This document shows positions 6,524 to 6,545 of a stretch of DNA of 6,545 nucleotides, one piece after another. Below the pieces are notes generated by a model, which was not told the origin of the DNA, made no database searches, and saw only the letters and a list, made by a program, of their open reading frames with translations. The stretch's first letter is position 1. Every line of letters begins with the position of its first letter. Location of the stretch: positions 1,179 to 7,723 of the forward strand of contig DBXA01000131.1 of NCBI GenBank assembly GCA_002309235.1, in the 5' to 3' direction. Origin of the DNA: Christensenella sp. UBA1224. GTDB taxonomy: Bacteria > Bacillota > Clostridia > Christensenellales > Aristaeellaceae. The position numbers were made by a program, and so were the translations under genes.

Positions 6524-6545
6524 GGAGAAGTCGCCTAGCTTGGTC
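6524..6545 (+). tRNA. tRNA, probably tRNA-Ser, 5' end only (cut by window edge)
   Basis: The last 22 bases fit the 5' part of a tRNA. GGAGAAG is the acceptor strand (positions 1-7), followed by T8, then GCCT as the D stem, A14, G15 and the invariant GG of the D loop at 6542-6543. The GGAG acceptor start followed by TCGCCTAG resembles bacterial serine tRNAs as I recall them. The anticodon lies outside, so the isotype is an inference. The strong promoter immediately upstream supports a stable RNA gene. Confidence 0.78.

Noticed and set aside
1..6545. CRISPR array, insertion sequence, prophage or defence gene
   Set aside because: No regularly spaced direct repeats, transposase, integrase or phage-like gene was seen. 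The protein-coding content is ordinary chromosomal genes.

Overview
The window looks like a chromosomal housekeeping segment from an anaerobic, mid-GC member of the Bacillota, probably Clostridia or Negativicutes. Three things point there: an IspH (LytB) reductase fused in frame to ribosomal protein S1, a family-A DNA polymerase I without a working proofreading site, and a polA-coaE gene pair. The genus cannot be named from this sequence. No mobile element, phage gene or CRISPR array is visible.

Layout, left to right. Bases 1-1292 (minus strand) carry the first 430 codons of an ispH-rpsA fusion that runs off the left edge. A 223-bp divergent intergenic region (1293-1515) holds weak promoter candidates for both directions. 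On the plus strand follow polA (1516-4110), coaE (4112-4735) and an MFS transporter of the OFA/monocarboxylate type (4746-5981). Gaps of 1 and 10 bases indicate one operon. The polymerase repairs DNA and processes Okazaki fragments, CoaE makes coenzyme A, and the transporter probably moves a small organic acid. The last gene looks like an operon passenger rather than a functional partner.

The right end (5982-6545) has no convincing protein gene but is not empty. On the minus strand a perfect consensus promoter (TTGACA, 17 bp, TATAAT; 6402-6430) fires toward a strong intrinsic terminator (6007-6038). Together they define an RNA of about 389 nt. The RNA is full of nested complementary segments, including a 14-bp long-range helix with a single bulge. 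I saw no signature of RNase P RNA, tmRNA, SRP RNA, 6S RNA or a riboswitch. I regard it as a candidate undescribed, or at least unrecognised, structured noncoding RNA and the most interesting item here. Diverging from it, a second perfect consensus promoter (6477-6505) drives a tRNA, probably tRNA-Ser, cut off by the right edge.

A second point of interest is a 9-base Shine-Dalgarno match followed by an in-frame ATG exactly at the IspH/S1 junction. It could allow separate production of S1 from the fused gene.
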